Shown here piece by piece: positions 29,756 to 39,616 of a stretch of DNA of 64,000 nucleotides. The position numbers and the translations under genes were made by a program. The stretch is taken from NCBI RefSeq assembly GCF_000236585.1, contig NC_017278.1, forward strand, positions 434,001-498,000, written 5' to 3'. This DNA is from Thermus sp. CCB_US3_UF1. GTDB lineage: Bacteria; Deinococcota; Deinococci; Deinococcales; Thermaceae. Below the pieces are notes generated by a model. It had not been told where the DNA came from. It did no database searches and was given only the letters and a program-made list of their open reading frames with translations. The number at the start of each line of letters is the position of its first letter. Within the stretch, counting starts at the first letter, position 1.

Positions 29756-30732
29756 GAAAGGCGCTTTTGGGCCAGGTGCTGAGCGAGGAGGAGGCCTATG
29801 GGCTCATGGGGGCCATGATGCGGGGGGAGGTTTCCCCGGTGCAAACCGCCGGGGTCCTCACCGCCATGGCCCTGAGGGGGGAGACCCCGGGGGAGATCGC
29901 CGCCATGGCCCGGGCCATGCGGGAGGCGGCGCGCCCCTTACGGGTGGGGCGGAGGCCCCTTTTGGACCTGGTGGGCACCGGGGGGGACCACCAGGGGCTT
30001 TTGAACCTCTCCACCCTGGGGGCCCTGGTGGCCGCCGCCGGGGGGGTGGCCGTGGCCAAGCACGGGAACCGGGCGGCGAGCTCCAAAGCGGGGAGCGCCG
30101 ACCTCCTGGAGGCCTTGGGGGTGGACCTCGAGGCTCCCCCCGAGCGGGTGGGGGAGGCCATTGAGGCCCTGGGCTTCGGCTTCCTCTTCGCCCGGGTCTT
30201 TCACCCGGCCATGCGCCACGTGGCCCCGGTCCGGGCTGAGCTGGGCATCCGCACCGTCTTCAACCTCCTAGGCCCCCTCACCAACCCCGCGGGGGCCGAC
30301 CGCTATGTGCTTGGGGTCTATAGCCCCCGCTGGCTTTCCCCCATGGCCGACGCCTTGGAGCGGCTTGGGGCCAGGGGGCTGGTGGTCCACGGGCAGGGGG
30401 CGGACGAGCTGGTCCTTGGGGAAACCCAGGTGGTGGAGGTGGGGAAAGGGGCCTACACCCTGACCCCCGAGGCGGTGGGGCTTTCCCAGCACCCCCTGGC
30501 CGCCTTGCGGGGGGGAAGCCCGGCGGAGAACGCCCAGCTGGCCCGCCGCCTCCTCAAGGGGGAGGAAAGGGGCCCCTTGGCCGAGGCCGTGGCCTTGGCG
30601 GCGGGGGCGGGGTTGTACGCTGCGGGCAAGGCGGAAAGCCTGGAGAAGGGCGTGCGCCTTGCCCAGGAAGTGCTAGCGAGCGGGGAGGCCTACCTGCTTC
30701 TGGAGCGGTACGTGGCCTTTCTCAAGGGCTGA
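29743..30732 (+). CDS. trpD: Anthranilate phosphoribosyltransferase
   Basis: A 329-residue enzyme that joins anthranilate to phosphoribosyl pyrophosphate. Motifs are the PRPP loop [36 protein letters not shown], and [34 protein letters not shown]. The ATG at 29743, overlapping trpG, gives the standard N-terminus ([11 protein letters not shown]). Only trpEGD are clustered here; the other trp genes are not in the window. It ends 7 nt before the convergent purA stop. Confidence 0.96.
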   Translation: MDAVRKALLGQVLSEEEAYGLMGAMMRGEVSPVQTAGVLTAMALRGETPGEIAAMARAMREAARPLRVGRRPLLDLVGTGGDHQGLLNLSTLGALVAAAGGVAVAKHGNRAASSKAGSADLLEALGVDLEAPPERVGEAIEALGFGFLFARVFHPAMRHVAPVRAELGIRTVFNLLGPLTNPAGADRYVLGVYSPRWLSPMADALERLGARGLVVHGQGADELVLGETQVVEVGKGAYTLTPEAVGLSQHPLAALRGGSPAENAQLARRLLKGEERGPLAEAVALAAGAGLYAAGKAESLEKGVRLAQEVLASGEAYLLLERYVAFLKG

Positions 30733-30739
30733 CGCGGCC

Positions 30740-31966
30740 CTATACCCAGCTCACCGCCCCGAAGGTGTCCTCCCGCCGGGGGCTGGTGGAGAACAGGACC
30801 ACGGGGATGCCGGTATGCTCCTCAATGAGCTCCAGGTAGCGGAGGAGGCTCTTGGGCAGGTCCTCCCGGCCCCTTATCCCGGAAAGCTCCCCCCAGCCCG
30901 GAAGCTCCAGGTAGCGCACCGCCTCCGGCCTGGCCTCCCCGGGCCGGGCCCCGTCCAGGTACTCCACGGCCACCTTCACCCGGGGTAGCCCCGAGAGCAC
31001 GTCCAGCTTGGTGAGGGCCAGGCCGTCAAAGCCGTTCACCTCGCAGGCGTACTTGAGGGCCACCAGGTCCAGCCAGCCCACCCTGCGGGGCCTGCCCGTG
31101 GTGGTGCCGTACTCCCCGCCCTTTTCCCGCAGGTGGTGGGCCAAGTCCCCGTGGATCTCCGTGGGGAACGGTCCTTCCCCTACCCGGGTGGCGTAGGCCT
31201 TGGCCACCCCGTAGACCTTGGTGAGGGCCTTGTGGGAAAGGCCCGTGCCCACCAGGATCCCCCCCACCGTGGGGTGGGAGCTGGTCACGTAGGGGTAGGT
31301 GCCGTAGTTGAGGTCCAGAAGGGTGGCCTGGGCCCCCTCAAAGAGGAGGCGCTTTCCCTTGCGCACCGCTTCCCGCAGAAGGCTTCCGGTGTCCGCCACG
31401 TAGGGGGCCAGGATCTCCCGCATGCGCCTTAGGTCCTCCAGGGCCTTGGTTTCCGTGTCCCAGCCCGCCTCCCGGGTGGAGTTGGGCTTTTCCAGGAGGA
31501 GGCGGCGCACCCTTTCCTGCAGCACCCCCTCGTCCAGGAGGTCCCCGGCCCGGATCCCCACCCGCCGGGCCCGGTCCGAGTAGGCGGGGCCGATGCCCCG
31601 GCCCGTGGTGCCCACGAAGTTGTGGCGGCTTTCCACGTGCTTGTGGTGGGGGAGGACCAGGTGGGCCCTCTCCGAGACCAGGACCTTGGGCCGGAAGCCT
31701 TCCCGCTCCAGGGCCAGAAGCTCCTCCTGGAGGCGGAAGGGGTCAATGACCATCCCATCCCCCAGGACGTTCACCGCGTGGGGGTGGATGACCCCCGAGG
31801 GCAGGAGGTTCAGCTTGAAGACCCGGCCCTCGGCCACCACGGTGTGCCCGGCGTTGGCCCCGCCCTGGTAGCGGATGACGTAGTCCGCTTCCTTGGCCAG
31901 GGCGTCCACCACCTTGCCCTTGCCCTCGTCCCCCCATTGCGCTCCGATGATGGCGATCCCCGGCAT
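30740..31966 (-). CDS. purA: Adenylosuccinate synthetase
   Basis: A 408-residue GTP-dependent enzyme that converts IMP and aspartate to adenylosuccinate, the first step to AMP. The P-loop-like GDEGKGK (12-18), NAGHTVV, the TTGRGIGPAYSDRARRVGIR region and LTKLDVLSGLP are visible. It is slightly shorter than the E. coli enzyme (about 430). It starts 11 nt downstream of the aldo/keto reductase gene and is probably cotranscribed. Confidence 0.97.
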   Translation of the reverse strand: MPGIAIIGAQWGDEGKGKVVDALAKEADYVIRYQGGANAGHTVVAEGRVFKLNLLPSGVIHPHAVNVLGDGMVIDPFRLQEELLALEREGFRPKVLVSERAHLVLPHHKHVESRHNFVGTTGRGIGPAYSDRARRVGIRAGDLLDEGVLQERVRRLLLEKPNSTREAGWDTETKALEDLRRMREILAPYVADTGSLLREAVRKGKRLLFEGAQATLLDLNYGTYPYVTSSHPTVGGILVGTGLSHKALTKVYGVAKAYATRVGEGPFPTEIHGDLAHHLREKGGEYGTTTGRPRRVGWLDLVALKYACEVNGFDGLALTKLDVLSGLPRVKVAVEYLDGARPGEARPEAVRYLELPGWGELSGIRGREDLPKSLLRYLELIEEHTGIPVVLFSTSPRREDTFGAVSWV

Positions 31967-31977
31967 CCCCCTAAAGC

Positions 31978-32865
31978 TTACGATGCCCCCTCGAGGCGGG
32001 CCACCTCCTCGGGGCTCAGGGCGATGCGCAGGGCCTCGGCGTTCTGCCGCGCCTGCAGGGCGTTTTTGGCCCCAGGGATGGGGAGAGCCCCCTTCTCCAC
32101 CAGGTAGCGCAGGGCGATGGCGGAGGGGCTTACCCCCTTGGCCTCGGCCAGCTCCCTTAGGAGGGGAAGGAGGCGCCGCACCCCCGCCAGGAGGGGGCGG
32201 TACTTGGCGCCCCGGTACCCCTTGGGGGGGCGGTCGGGGTCCAGCTTTCCCGTGAGCCAGCCCATGGCCAGGGGGCTATAGGCCATGAGGGCGATCCCCT
32301 CCCGGCGCAGGGCGGGAAGGTGGGCCTCCCACCCCCTTTGCAGCAGGCTGTACTCCACCTGGTTGGCCAGGAGGGGGACCCGGTGGCGGTCCAGGACCCC
32401 CTTGACCGTTTCCAGCTGGGCCATGGAAGCGTTGGCCACCCCCACCCCCCGGGCCAGGCCCCTTTCGTGGGCCTCGGCCAGGGCCTCGGCCCAGACCCTG
32501 AGGGGCACCGGGGGCCAGGGCCAATGGAGGAGGTAGAGGTCCACCGCCTCCACCCCAAGCCGTCCCAGGCTTCCCCTTAAGGCCCGGAGGAGGTCCTTGC
32601 GGGAAAGCCGCCAGGGGTAGGGGAAGAACTTGGTCACCAGGTAGGGCCGCACCCCCGCTTCCCTCATAAACTGCCCTAAAAGCCTCTCCGAAAGGCCAAA
32701 GCCGTAGAACTCCGCCGTGTCCCAGAGGCCTACCCCGGCCAGGAGGCTTTCCCGGAAGGCCTCCCTCAGATCCCCTTCCCCGTAGTCCCGGCCATACCCC
32801 CAGAACAGCCGGTCCCCCCAGGCCCAGGTACCTACCCCCATGAAATGGCTGAAAAGCGGGTTCAT
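31978..32865 (-). CDS. Aldo/keto reductase
   Basis: A 295-residue NADPH-dependent reductase with a TIM-barrel. The catalytic tetrad is visible as Asp49 and Tyr54 (WDTAEFYGFG), a lysine in YLVTKFFPYPW and a histidine in DLYLLHWPWPP. The substrate is unknown. The ATG overlaps the stop of the transporter gene upstream (ATGA), and purA follows, so it belongs to the minus-strand run from enoyl-CoA hydratase to purA. Confidence 0.9.
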   Translation of the reverse strand: MNPLFSHFMGVGTWAWGDRLFWGYGRDYGEGDLREAFRESLLAGVGLWDTAEFYGFGLSERLLGQFMREAGVRPYLVTKFFPYPWRLSRKDLLRALRGSLGRLGVEAVDLYLLHWPWPPVPLRVWAEALAEAHERGLARGVGVANASMAQLETVKGVLDRHRVPLLANQVEYSLLQRGWEAHLPALRREGIALMAYSPLAMGWLTGKLDPDRPPKGYRGAKYRPLLAGVRRLLPLLRELAEAKGVSPSAIALRYLVEKGALPIPGAKNALQARQNAEALRIALSPEEVARLEGAS

Positions 32866-33530
32866 GCCAGCCGGAAAGGGTTGAAGTCCGTGTCCCGGTC
32901 GTAGACATCCAGGCCCTCGGCCCGCTTGAGGAAGCCCACCACCAGGTAGGTGAGGGGGAGCATGAGGGCCTCTACCCCCAGCTTGAAGGCGTAGTTGGAA
33001 AGGAAGACGGCGAGGAGGACCTCCGGGGGCAGGACCCCGTAGAAGGCCACCAGGAGGAAGAGGGCCGTGTCCAGCCCCTGCCCCACCAGGGTGGAGGCCA
33101 GGGCCCTGAGCCAGAAGAGGCGCCCGGCCGTGCGCACCTTGAGCCGGGCCAGCACGTAGGCGTTGGCGAACTCCCCGGCGAAGTAGGCCAGGAGGCTACC
33201 CAGGACGATCCTGGGGGTGAGGCCTAGGAGAAGGGTGAAGGCCTGGCCGTAGCGCTGGCTTTCCCCGTCCGGAGGAGCGGGCAGGGCGGCCACGGCCTGG
33301 AAGGTGAGGGTGGCGAGGAGGAGGGCCAAAAACCCCGTCCAGATGACCCGCCGGCTCTTGCGGTAGCCATAGACCTCGGTGAGAACGTCCCCGAAGATGT
33401 AGGCCAAGGGGAAGAGGAGGGTGCCCCCGTCAAAGGTGAAAGGCCCCAGGACCACCAGCTTGGTGGAGGCCACGTTGGAAACGAGAAGGACGGTGGCGAA
33501 GAGAGCGGTGATGAGGTCCAGGTACCTCAT
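32862..33530 (-). CDS. yhhQ: Queuosine precursor transporter (YhhQ/VUT family)
   Basis: A 222-residue membrane protein with about six helices. It starts with the family phrase LLVSNVASTKLVVLGPFTFDGGTLLFPLAYIFGDVLTEVYGYRKSRR in register (shown here to mark residues 16 to about 60; key residues are the N, S, K, P and GDVLTEVYGY), and contains FAGEFANAYVLARLK. In E. coli YhhQ imports the 7-deazaguanine base preQ0/preQ1. It sits between hpt, a base-salvage gene, and the aldo/keto reductase, with 4-nt overlaps on both sides. Confidence 0.88.
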   Translation of the reverse strand: MRYLDLITALFATVLLVSNVASTKLVVLGPFTFDGGTLLFPLAYIFGDVLTEVYGYRKSRRVIWTGFLALLLATLTFQAVAALPAPPDGESQRYGQAFTLLLGLTPRIVLGSLLAYFAGEFANAYVLARLKVRTAGRLFWLRALASTLVGQGLDTALFLLVAFYGVLPPEVLLAVFLSNYAFKLGVEALMLPLTYLVVGFLKRAEGLDVYDRDTDFNPFRLA

Positions 33531-34072
33531 TCTTCCTCCGGGCGGATGGAGGTGATGAAGGGCAGGTTGCGGTCAAACTGGGCCCGGTCCAGGCCGTAGC
33601 CGTAGACGTAGGCGTCCTGGATCTCAAAGCCCAGGTAGTGGATGGGCACCTCCACCTGGCGGCGGGAGGGCTTGGAGAGGAGGGCGGCCACGCGCACCGA
33701 GGCGGGTTTGCGGGCCTCGAGGTAGTCCAGGAGGTAGGCCAAGGTGAGCCCGCTGTCCACGATGTCCTCCACCACGATCACGTCCCGCCCATGGATGGGC
33801 AGCCTCAGGTCCTTGATGAGCTCCACCTCCCCGCTGGTGCGGTAGGCGTTGCCGTAGGAGCTGATGGAGATGAAGTCCAGGGTAAGGGGAAGGGGGATGG
33901 CCCGCACCAGGTCGGCCATGAAGATAAAGGCTCCGTTGAGGACGCAGATGAGGTGGGGCGTTTTCCCCTGGTAGTCGCGGGCGATCTCCTGGCCCAGCTC
34001 CGCCACCCGCTTGCCGATGGCCTCGGCGCTGATCTGCACGGGTCCGTTCCCCGCGGTAAACATGCCCTTCAT
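33527..34072 (-). CDS. hpt: Hypoxanthine(-guanine) phosphoribosyltransferase
   Basis: A 181-residue purine salvage enzyme. The PRPP-binding motif is [17 protein letters not shown], with [17 protein letters not shown] upstream and [18 protein letters not shown] near the end. The ATG at 34072 is chosen because it overlaps the stop of the pseudouridine synthase gene (ATGA) and matches the MKGMF start of Thermus homologues; a second ATG lies at 34063. It may act with the base transporter that follows. Confidence 0.95.
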   Translation of the reverse strand: MKGMFTAGNGPVQISAEAIGKRVAELGQEIARDYQGKTPHLICVLNGAFIFMADLVRAIPLPLTLDFISISSYGNAYRTSGEVELIKDLRLPIHGRDVIVVEDIVDSGLTLAYLLDYLEARKPASVRVAALLSKPSRRQVEVPIHYLGFEIQDAYVYGYGLDRAQFDRNLPFITSIRPEEE

Positions 34073-34770
34073 TCTACCGGGCTTTCCCCGAGGAGGGCCG
34101 CCACCTCGGCTTCCGAAAGCCGGCGCCACTTCCCCGGGGGCAGGTCCCCCAGCCGGATGGGCCCCACCTGCACCCGGAGGAGGCGCTTCACCGGGTAGCC
34201 CACCGCCTGGAGCATCCGCCGCACCTCCCGCTTTCGCCCCTCGGCCAGGGTGAGGAAGCCCCCTCCGGGGGCTGGGCGGCAGGCCAGGGCCCGGGCGGGG
34301 CCGTCTTCCAGCTCCACCCCCTCCAGGAGCTTCCGGCAGACCCCTGGGGGCAGGGTGCCCCCCTCGGTCCAGACCCGGTAGACCTTCCGCACCCCGTACC
34401 GGGGGTGGGTGAGGCGGAGGGCCAGGTGGCCGTCGTTGGTGAAGAGGAGGAGGCCCTCGGAGTCCCGGTCCAGGCGGCCTGCGGCCTGCAGGCCGGGGAT
34501 GGGGGGGAGGAGCTCGTAGACCGTGCGCCGGGCGTGGGGGTCGGCCCGGGTGGTGGTGTAGCCGCGGGGCTTGTGCAGGGCCAGGACCACCCGCTCCCCT
34601 GGGGGGGGGACCCGTTTCCCGTCCACCTCCACCAGGTCCTCCGGCCCCACCTTCTGCCCCAGCACGGCCACGGCCCCGTTCACCCGCACCCGGCCCTGGC
34701 GGATGAGGGCCTCGGCCTTCCTGCGGCTTGCCACCCCGGCGCGGGCCAGGTAGGCCTGCAGGCGCATCAT
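34069..34770 (-). CDS. rluB: Pseudouridine synthase of the RsuA/RluB/RluE/RluF family
   Basis: A 233-residue enzyme. An N-terminal S4 RNA-binding domain ([31 protein letters not shown] in outline, residues 2-32) leads to the catalytic domain with [18 protein letters not shown], where the Asp of GRLDRD is the nucleophile. [24 protein letters not shown] is the family's final motif. It probably modifies 23S rRNA. Two ATGs in tandem (34770, 34767) could both serve as start; overlap with the upstream stop supports either. Confidence 0.9.
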   Translation of the reverse strand: MMRLQAYLARAGVASRRKAEALIRQGRVRVNGAVAVLGQKVGPEDLVEVDGKRVPPPGERVVLALHKPRGYTTTRADPHARRTVYELLPPIPGLQAAGRLDRDSEGLLLFTNDGHLALRLTHPRYGVRKVYRVWTEGGTLPPGVCRKLLEGVELEDGPARALACRPAPGGGFLTLAEGRKREVRRMLQAVGYPVKRLLRVQVGPIRLGDLPPGKWRRLSEAEVAALLGESPVE

Positions 34771-35555
34771 GGGAACTCGGGCTCCCGCTTCTCCTTGAGG
34801 GCCCTGAGCCCGGCCTGGACCTCCTCTCCGGTGAAGCCTAGGAACTCCAAGGCCAAGGAGACCTCAAACTGGGGAAGGAAGGCCCGCAGCCAGCCGTTCA
34901 GGGCGTGCTTGGTGTGGTGAAGGGCCTCCTTGGGCCCCCGGGCCAGGCGCTCGGCCACCTCGAGGGCCTTCCCGTACACCTCCCCATCCTCCACGGCCAA
35001 GGCCACCAGGCCCAGGCGCTCCGCCTCCTCCCCGGTGAGGGGTTTCCCCAGGAGGAGGTGGTACTTGGCCTTGGCCATCCCCACCAGGAGGGGCCAGAGG
35101 AGGACCGCATGGTCCCCCGCCGCCACCCCCAGGCGGAGGTGGCCGTCCAGGAGCCTGGCCCCTTTCCCCACCACCGCCACGTCCGCGGCCAGGGCCAGGG
35201 CCAGCCCCGCCCCCACCGCCACCCCTTCCACGGCGGCCACCACGGGCCTGGGGAAGTTCAGGGGCCCCAAGACCAGCTCCCTGGCCTCCCAGAAGACCCG
35301 CATCCGGGCCTGGTGGGAAGCCTGGATTTCCTCAATGAGGGCGAAAGAGCCTCCGGCGGAGAAGACCCCGCCCTCCCCCCGGAGGAGGACGGCCCGGACC
35401 TCCCCAAGGCTCTCCAGGTCCCGCCACACCTGGGCCAGCTCCCGGTGGGCCTGCGGGCCCAGGGCGTTCAGCTTCTCCCCCCGGAAACCCACCTCCAGTA
35501 CCCCGGGCCGGGGCCAGGCGAAGCGCAGGGAAGGGTAACGTGCTTCCAGGTCCAT
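34767..35555 (-). CDS. Enoyl-CoA hydratase/isomerase family protein
   Basis: A 262-residue crotonase-fold protein. The oxyanion-hole segments are [18 protein letters not shown] and [43 protein letters not shown], here summarised by their conserved GG and GAG residues. The second catalytic glutamate of true hydratases is replaced by a [10 protein letters not shown] sequence, so the reaction may differ from simple hydration. It begins the minus-strand gene run and is divergent from truB. Confidence 0.85.
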   Translation of the reverse strand: MDLEARYPSLRFAWPRPGVLEVGFRGEKLNALGPQAHRELAQVWRDLESLGEVRAVLLRGEGGVFSAGGSFALIEEIQASHQARMRVFWEARELVLGPLNFPRPVVAAVEGVAVGAGLALALAADVAVVGKGARLLDGHLRLGVAAGDHAVLLWPLLVGMAKAKYHLLLGKPLTGEEAERLGLVALAVEDGEVYGKALEVAERLARGPKEALHHTKHALNGWLRAFLPQFEVSLALEFLGFTGEEVQAGLRALKEKREPEFP

Positions 35556-35585
35556 AGGTCCATTCTTCCTCCCGCGCCTGGGTGG

Positions 35586-35600
35586 TACAATCCCCTAGGC
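35586..35600 (+). promoter_or_regulatory. -10 box TACAAT of a leaderless truB promoter
   Basis: TACAAT (35586-35591) ends 9 nt before the ATG at 35601. No Shine-Dalgarno sequence is present. It drives the truB-ald-asp23-yloV run. Confidence 0.58.
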
Positions 35601-36539
35601 ATGGCCCTCTACGCGGTGGATAAGCCCCTCCACCTCACCTCCCACGATGCGGTGGAGGAGGCCAGGCGTCGCCTGGGGACGCGACGGGTGGGGCATACGG
35701 GCACCCTGGACCCCTTGGCCACGGGGCTCCTCCTCCTGGTCTCCGAGGAGAGCACCAAGCTGGTGCCCTTCCTCTCCGGGGAGGAGAAGGAATACCTGGC
35801 CTGGGTTTCCTTCGGCGCCACCACCCCCACCCTGGACGCCGAGGGTCCGGTGAGCGAGGAGGCTCCGGTGCGTTTTGACCGGAGGGATTTGGAAAGCGTT
35901 TTACCTTCCTTCTTGGGGCTCAAGGAGCAGGTACCCCCCCTCTACTCGGCCATCAAGGTGGGGGGCAAGCGGGCCTACGAGGCGGCCCGGGAGGGTAGGC
36001 CCTTGGAGCTTGGCCCCAGGCCGGTGCGCTACGTGGAGGTGGAACTCCTGGCCCTGGATCCCGAACCCATCCCCCACCCCATCGCCCCTTCGGCCCGGGG
36101 TTGGCGGCTGGCGGAAAAGGGGGGGCGAAGGGTGGAGCTTCCCCGGCCCCTGGGGGCTTACCCCACGGCGGTGATCCGCCTGGTGGTGGGGCCGGGCACC
36201 TACGTGCGGGCCTTTGCCCGCGACCTGGGGGAAAAGCTCAAGACCAAGGCCTTCCTCTCGGGGCTGGTACGCACCCGCATCGGCAAGGTGGGCCTGGAGC
36301 GGTCGGTGCGCCTTGCCGAGCTTTCCCCGGAGAAGGCCATCCCCGAGCCCGATGTCCTGCCCTTTCCTGTGGTGGAACTCTCCCATACCGAGGCCAGGCG
36401 CGTCCTGGAGGGCATTCCCCTGCCCATCCCCGCCCTGGGCTACGTGACCCTGGTAGACTCCCGCAGGCGGCTTTTGGCCATCGCGGAGGGCGATGGCTTC
36501 AAGCTGAAGATCCGTCGGGTTTTCGTAAAGGAGGCGTGA
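35601..36539 (+). CDS. truB: tRNA pseudouridine-55 synthase
   Basis: A 312-residue enzyme that makes pseudouridine 55 in the T-loop of tRNAs. The catalytic Asp37 is in [14 protein letters not shown], and [22 protein letters not shown] and [15 protein letters not shown] follow. The C-terminal part ends in a small PUA-like domain. The ATG at 35601 is the family start; longer upstream frames run antisense to the hydratase gene. ald begins 2 nt after its stop. Confidence 0.95.
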   Translation: MALYAVDKPLHLTSHDAVEEARRRLGTRRVGHTGTLDPLATGLLLLVSEESTKLVPFLSGEEKEYLAWVSFGATTPTLDAEGPVSEEAPVRFDRRDLESVLPSFLGLKEQVPPLYSAIKVGGKRAYEAAREGRPLELGPRPVRYVEVELLALDPEPIPHPIAPSARGWRLAEKGGRRVELPRPLGAYPTAVIRLVVGPGTYVRAFARDLGEKLKTKAFLSGLVRTRIGKVGLERSVRLAELSPEKAIPEPDVLPFPVVELSHTEARRVLEGIPLPIPALGYVTLVDSRRRLLAIAEGDGFKLKIRRVFVKEA

Positions 36540-36541
36540 CC

Positions 36542-37651
36542 ATGGTGATCGGCGTGCCCAAGGAGATCAAAACCCTGGAGAACCGCGTGGCCCTCACCCC
36601 GGGTGGGGTGGAAAGCCTGGTGAAGCGGGGCCACACCGTCTTGGTGGAGCGCGGGGCGGGGGTGGGCTCGGGCCTATCCGATGCCGAGTATGAGCGGGCG
36701 GGGGCTGAGCTGGTGAGCCGCGAGGAGGCCTGGGGGGCGGGGATGGTGGTCAAGGTGAAAGAGCCCCTGCCCGAGGAGTACTCCTTCCTCAGGGAAGGGC
36801 TTATCCTCTTTACCTACCTGCACCTGGCCGCGGACCGCACCCTTACCGAGGCCATGCTGAGGAGTGGGGTCACGGGGGTGGCCTACGAGACCGTGCAGCT
36901 TCCCGATGGCTCCTTGCCCCTTTTGGTGCCCATGAGCGAGGTGGCGGGGCGGATGGCCCCCCAGGTGGGGGCCCAGTTCCTGGAGAAGCCCCACGGAGGC
37001 CGGGGGGTCCTCCTGGGCGGGGTGCCGGGGGTGGCCCCGGCCAGCGTGGTCATCCTGGGTGGCGGTACCGTGGGCACCAACGCCGCCAAGATCGCCCTGG
37101 GCATGGGGGCCCAGGTAACCATCCTGGACGTGAACCACAGGCGCCTCCAGTACCTGGACGACGTCTTTGGCGGGCGGGTGGTCACCCTGACCGCCACCGA
37201 GGCCAACATCAAGAAGAGCATCCAGCATGCGGACCTCCTCATCGGGGCGGTCTTGGTCCCCGGGGCCAAGGCCCCCAAGCTGGTTACCCGGGAGATGCTT
37301 CCCCTGATGAAGGAGGGCTCGGTGATCGTGGACGTGGCCGTGGACCAGGGCGGGTGCGTGGAGACCATCCGTCCCACCACCCACGCCGAGCCCACCTACG
37401 TGGTGGACGGGGTGGTGCACTATGGGGTGGCCAACATGCCGGGGGCGGTGCCCCGTACCAGCACCTTCGCCCTTACCAACCAGACACTGCCCTATGTGCT
37501 GAGGCTGGCGGAGCGGGGCCTCGAGGCCCTCCGGGAAGACGAGGCCCTCCTCAAGGGCCTCAACACCCACAAGGGCTTCCTCACCCACCCCGGGGTAGCC
37601 GAGGCCTTTGGCCTGCCCTACACGCCCCCCGAGGAGGCCCTAAGGAGGTAG
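36542..37651 (+). CDS. ald: Alanine dehydrogenase
   Basis: A 369-residue NAD enzyme that interconverts alanine with pyruvate and ammonia. It opens [20 protein letters not shown] (residues 1-20), shows [19 protein letters not shown] and the Rossmann motif [15 protein letters not shown], and has the C-terminal phrase [16 protein letters not shown]. The ATG lies 2 nt after truB. Length is normal. Confidence 0.97.
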   Translation: MVIGVPKEIKTLENRVALTPGGVESLVKRGHTVLVERGAGVGSGLSDAEYERAGAELVSREEAWGAGMVVKVKEPLPEEYSFLREGLILFTYLHLAADRTLTEAMLRSGVTGVAYETVQLPDGSLPLLVPMSEVAGRMAPQVGAQFLEKPHGGRGVLLGGVPGVAPASVVILGGGTVGTNAAKIALGMGAQVTILDVNHRRLQYLDDVFGGRVVTLTATEANIKKSIQHADLLIGAVLVPGAKAPKLVTREMLPLMKEGSVIVDVAVDQGGCVETIRPTTHAEPTYVVDGVVHYGVANMPGAVPRTSTFALTNQTLPYVLRLAERGLEALREDEALLKGLNTHKGFLTHPGVAEAFGLPYTPPEEALRR

Positions 37652-37652
37652 G

Positions 37653-37994
37653 ATGCAAGGCCGCGTGACCATTACGGAAAGCGCCCTGGCCTCCCTGCTG
37701 GGCCTGGCGGCCCACGAGGTGCCGGGGGTGGTGGGGATGGCCCCGGCGGGGCTCAAGGACCAGGTGGTGCGCATCCTAGGGCGCCAGGAGGCCAGCGAGG
37801 GCGTGGTGGTGCGCCAGGACCCCATGAACCCTGGCCGGTACACCGCGGACTTCTACGTGGTGGTGGCCGTGGGCACCCGTATCCCCACGGTGGTGGAGTC
37901 CCTGGCCGAACGGGTGGCCTTTGCCGCCAAAAAGCTTGCCGGGGTGGAGTTCTCCCAGGTGCGGGTCCACGTGGTGGGGGTGGGGCGTGGGTAG
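37653..37994 (+). CDS. Asp23/Gls24 family protein
   Basis: A 113-residue protein. The pattern GRVTITESALASLLGLAAHEVPGVVGM, then YTADFYVVVAVGTRIPTVVESLAERVAFA, followed by VRVHVVGV is the Asp23 (YqhY-like) family. In Firmicutes these link to fatty acid or cell-envelope metabolism. It is followed, with an 8-nt overlap, by the YloV-type gene, a pairing conserved in many bacteria. Confidence 0.85.
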   Translation: MQGRVTITESALASLLGLAAHEVPGVVGMAPAGLKDQVVRILGRQEASEGVVVRQDPMNPGRYTADFYVVVAVGTRIPTVVESLAERVAFAAKKLAGVEFSQVRVHVVGVGRG

Positions 37995-39552
37995 CTGGAC
38001 GCCGGTGGAGCTGGCCGAGGCCTTCCGCTACGCCACGGACTGGTTCCGGGTGTACGTGGAGGAACTCAACGCCCTCAACGTCTACCCGGTTCCCGACGGG
38101 GACACGGGCACCAACATGCACCTCACCCTGCAGTCGGCTAGGCGGGAGCTGGACCTGGCCGACACCCGCAAGATGCCCGAGGTGGCCCGGGCCATCGCCT
38201 ACGGGAGCCTTCTGGGGGCCCGGGGCAACAGCGGGGTGATCCTCTCCCAGATCCTCAAGGGCTTCACGGAGGCCATCCGCAAGCGGGAAGCCCTGGACGC
38301 CAAGGCCTTGGCTGAGGCCCTGCGCCAGGGGGCGGAAACCGGTTACAGGGCGGTGATGAAGCCGGTGGAGGGCACCATCCTCACCGTGGCCCGGGCGGCG
38401 GCGGAAGGGGCCCACGGGAATACCCTGGAAGAGGTTCTGGAAAGCGCCCTCATCGCGGCCCAGGCGGCCTTGGCCCGCACCCCCGAGCTCCTGCCCGTTC
38501 TCAAGCAGGCCGGGGTGGTGGACGCAGGCGGGGCAGGGTATGTGCGCTTTTTGGAGGGAATCCGGGGTTATGCCCTGAAACTCCCCCTCCCCGAGCCCCC
38601 CAAGGTGGAGCGTTACGCCCAGACGGCCTTCGCCACCGAGGAGTTCGGCTACTGCACGGAGTTCCTCATGGAGGGGGTGGAGGTCCCCATTGAGCGGATC
38701 CGCGAGGCCGTAGCCCCCTTCGGGGACTCCCTGTTGGTGGTGGGGGCGGAAGGCTACGTGAAGGGGCACATCCACACCGACGACCCCGATGGCCTCCTCT
38801 CCACCGTGGCCCGCTTTGGCCGCATGGTGCGGACCAAGGTGGAGGACATGACCGAGCAGCACACGGAGATCCTGGCCATGGCCGGCCTCCTGGAGGAGGC
38901 CCCGCCCCCCACGGGCCTGGTGGCGGTGGCCTTGGGCCACGGGCTGAGCAAGGCCTTCCGCAGCCTGGGGGCCCGGGTGGTGGCCGGGGGGCAGACGCAA
39001 AACCCCAGCGTGGAGGACCTCCTCTCCGCGGTGCGGAGCCTTCCCAACCCCAAGGTGATCCTCCTGCCCAACAACCCCAACGTCTTCCTGGCGGCGGAGG
39101 AGGCCGCCCGGTTGGCCAAGGAGGCGGGCAAGGAGGTGTACGTCCTCAAGACCCGCACCCTGGGCCAGGGCCTGGCGGCGGCGGTGCGCTACCTGCCCGA
39201 GGCCGAGCCCGAGACCCTCCTCCCCGAGATGGAGGAGGCGGCCCAAGGGGCCAGGACCCTCGAGGTCACCTGGGCCAGCCGGGACGCCGAGGTGGAGGGG
39301 CTAAAGGTCCTCAAGGACAAGCCCATCGGCCTCCTGGATGGGAAGCTTGTCCTGGTGGGGGAAAGCCCTGAGGAGGTGTTGGAGGGGCTCATCCGCTTGG
39401 CCCAGGAAGGCAAGGAGGTCCTCACCCTTTTCCTGGGGCCCAACACCCCTAGGGAAAAGGCGGAGGCCGTGGCCCAGAATTTTCCCCATTTGGTGGTGGA
39501 AATCCTCCCCGGGGGTCCCGACCTTTACGCCTACCTGGGGGTCTTGGAGTAG
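37987..39552 (+). CDS. DAK2-domain fatty-acid-kinase-like protein (YloV/FakA type)
   Basis: A 521-residue protein. The GTG at 37987 overlaps the previous gene and gives the usual start (SWTPVELAEAFRYATDWF). Residues 1-200 are a DAK2 kinase domain with YPVPDGDTGTNM, whose aspartates bind Mg-ATP, and LGARGNSGVILSQILKGF. A middle domain has CTEFLMEG and GHIHTDDP, and the C-terminus is a FakB/DegV-like domain. FakA phosphorylates fatty acids held by FakB in Firmicutes; no separate fakB lies here. Confidence 0.9.
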   Translation: MGSWTPVELAEAFRYATDWFRVYVEELNALNVYPVPDGDTGTNMHLTLQSARRELDLADTRKMPEVARAIAYGSLLGARGNSGVILSQILKGFTEAIRKREALDAKALAEALRQGAETGYRAVMKPVEGTILTVARAAAEGAHGNTLEEVLESALIAAQAALARTPELLPVLKQAGVVDAGGAGYVRFLEGIRGYALKLPLPEPPKVERYAQTAFATEEFGYCTEFLMEGVEVPIERIREAVAPFGDSLLVVGAEGYVKGHIHTDDPDGLLSTVARFGRMVRTKVEDMTEQHTEILAMAGLLEEAPPPTGLVAVALGHGLSKAFRSLGARVVAGGQTQNPSVEDLLSAVRSLPNPKVILLPNNPNVFLAAEEAARLAKEAGKEVYVLKTRTLGQGLAAAVRYLPEAEPETLLPEMEEAAQGARTLEVTWASRDAEVEGLKVLKDKPIGLLDGKLVLVGESPEEVLEGLIRLAQEGKEVLTLFLGPNTPREKAEAVAQNFPHLVVEILPGGPDLYAYLGVLE

Positions 39553-39590
39553 CTAAAGGAAAGCCCAAGCCTTCCCCCTTTCCCAAGGGC

Positions 39591-39596
39591 TATGCT
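39591..39596 (+). promoter_or_regulatory. -10 box TATGCT before the lipoprotein gene
   Basis: TATGCT (39591-39596) lies 20 nt before the ATG at 39617, with a purine-rich ribosome site (GGGGAAAGGGGGG) between. No clear -35 box. Confidence 0.45.
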
Positions 39597-39616
39597 GAGG
39601 GGAAAGGGGGGTTGTC

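Noticed and set aside
34905-35600. Upstream in-frame extension of truB
   Set aside because: It lies antisense to the enoyl-CoA hydratase gene and before the -10 box; TruB homologues begin at the ATG at 35601.
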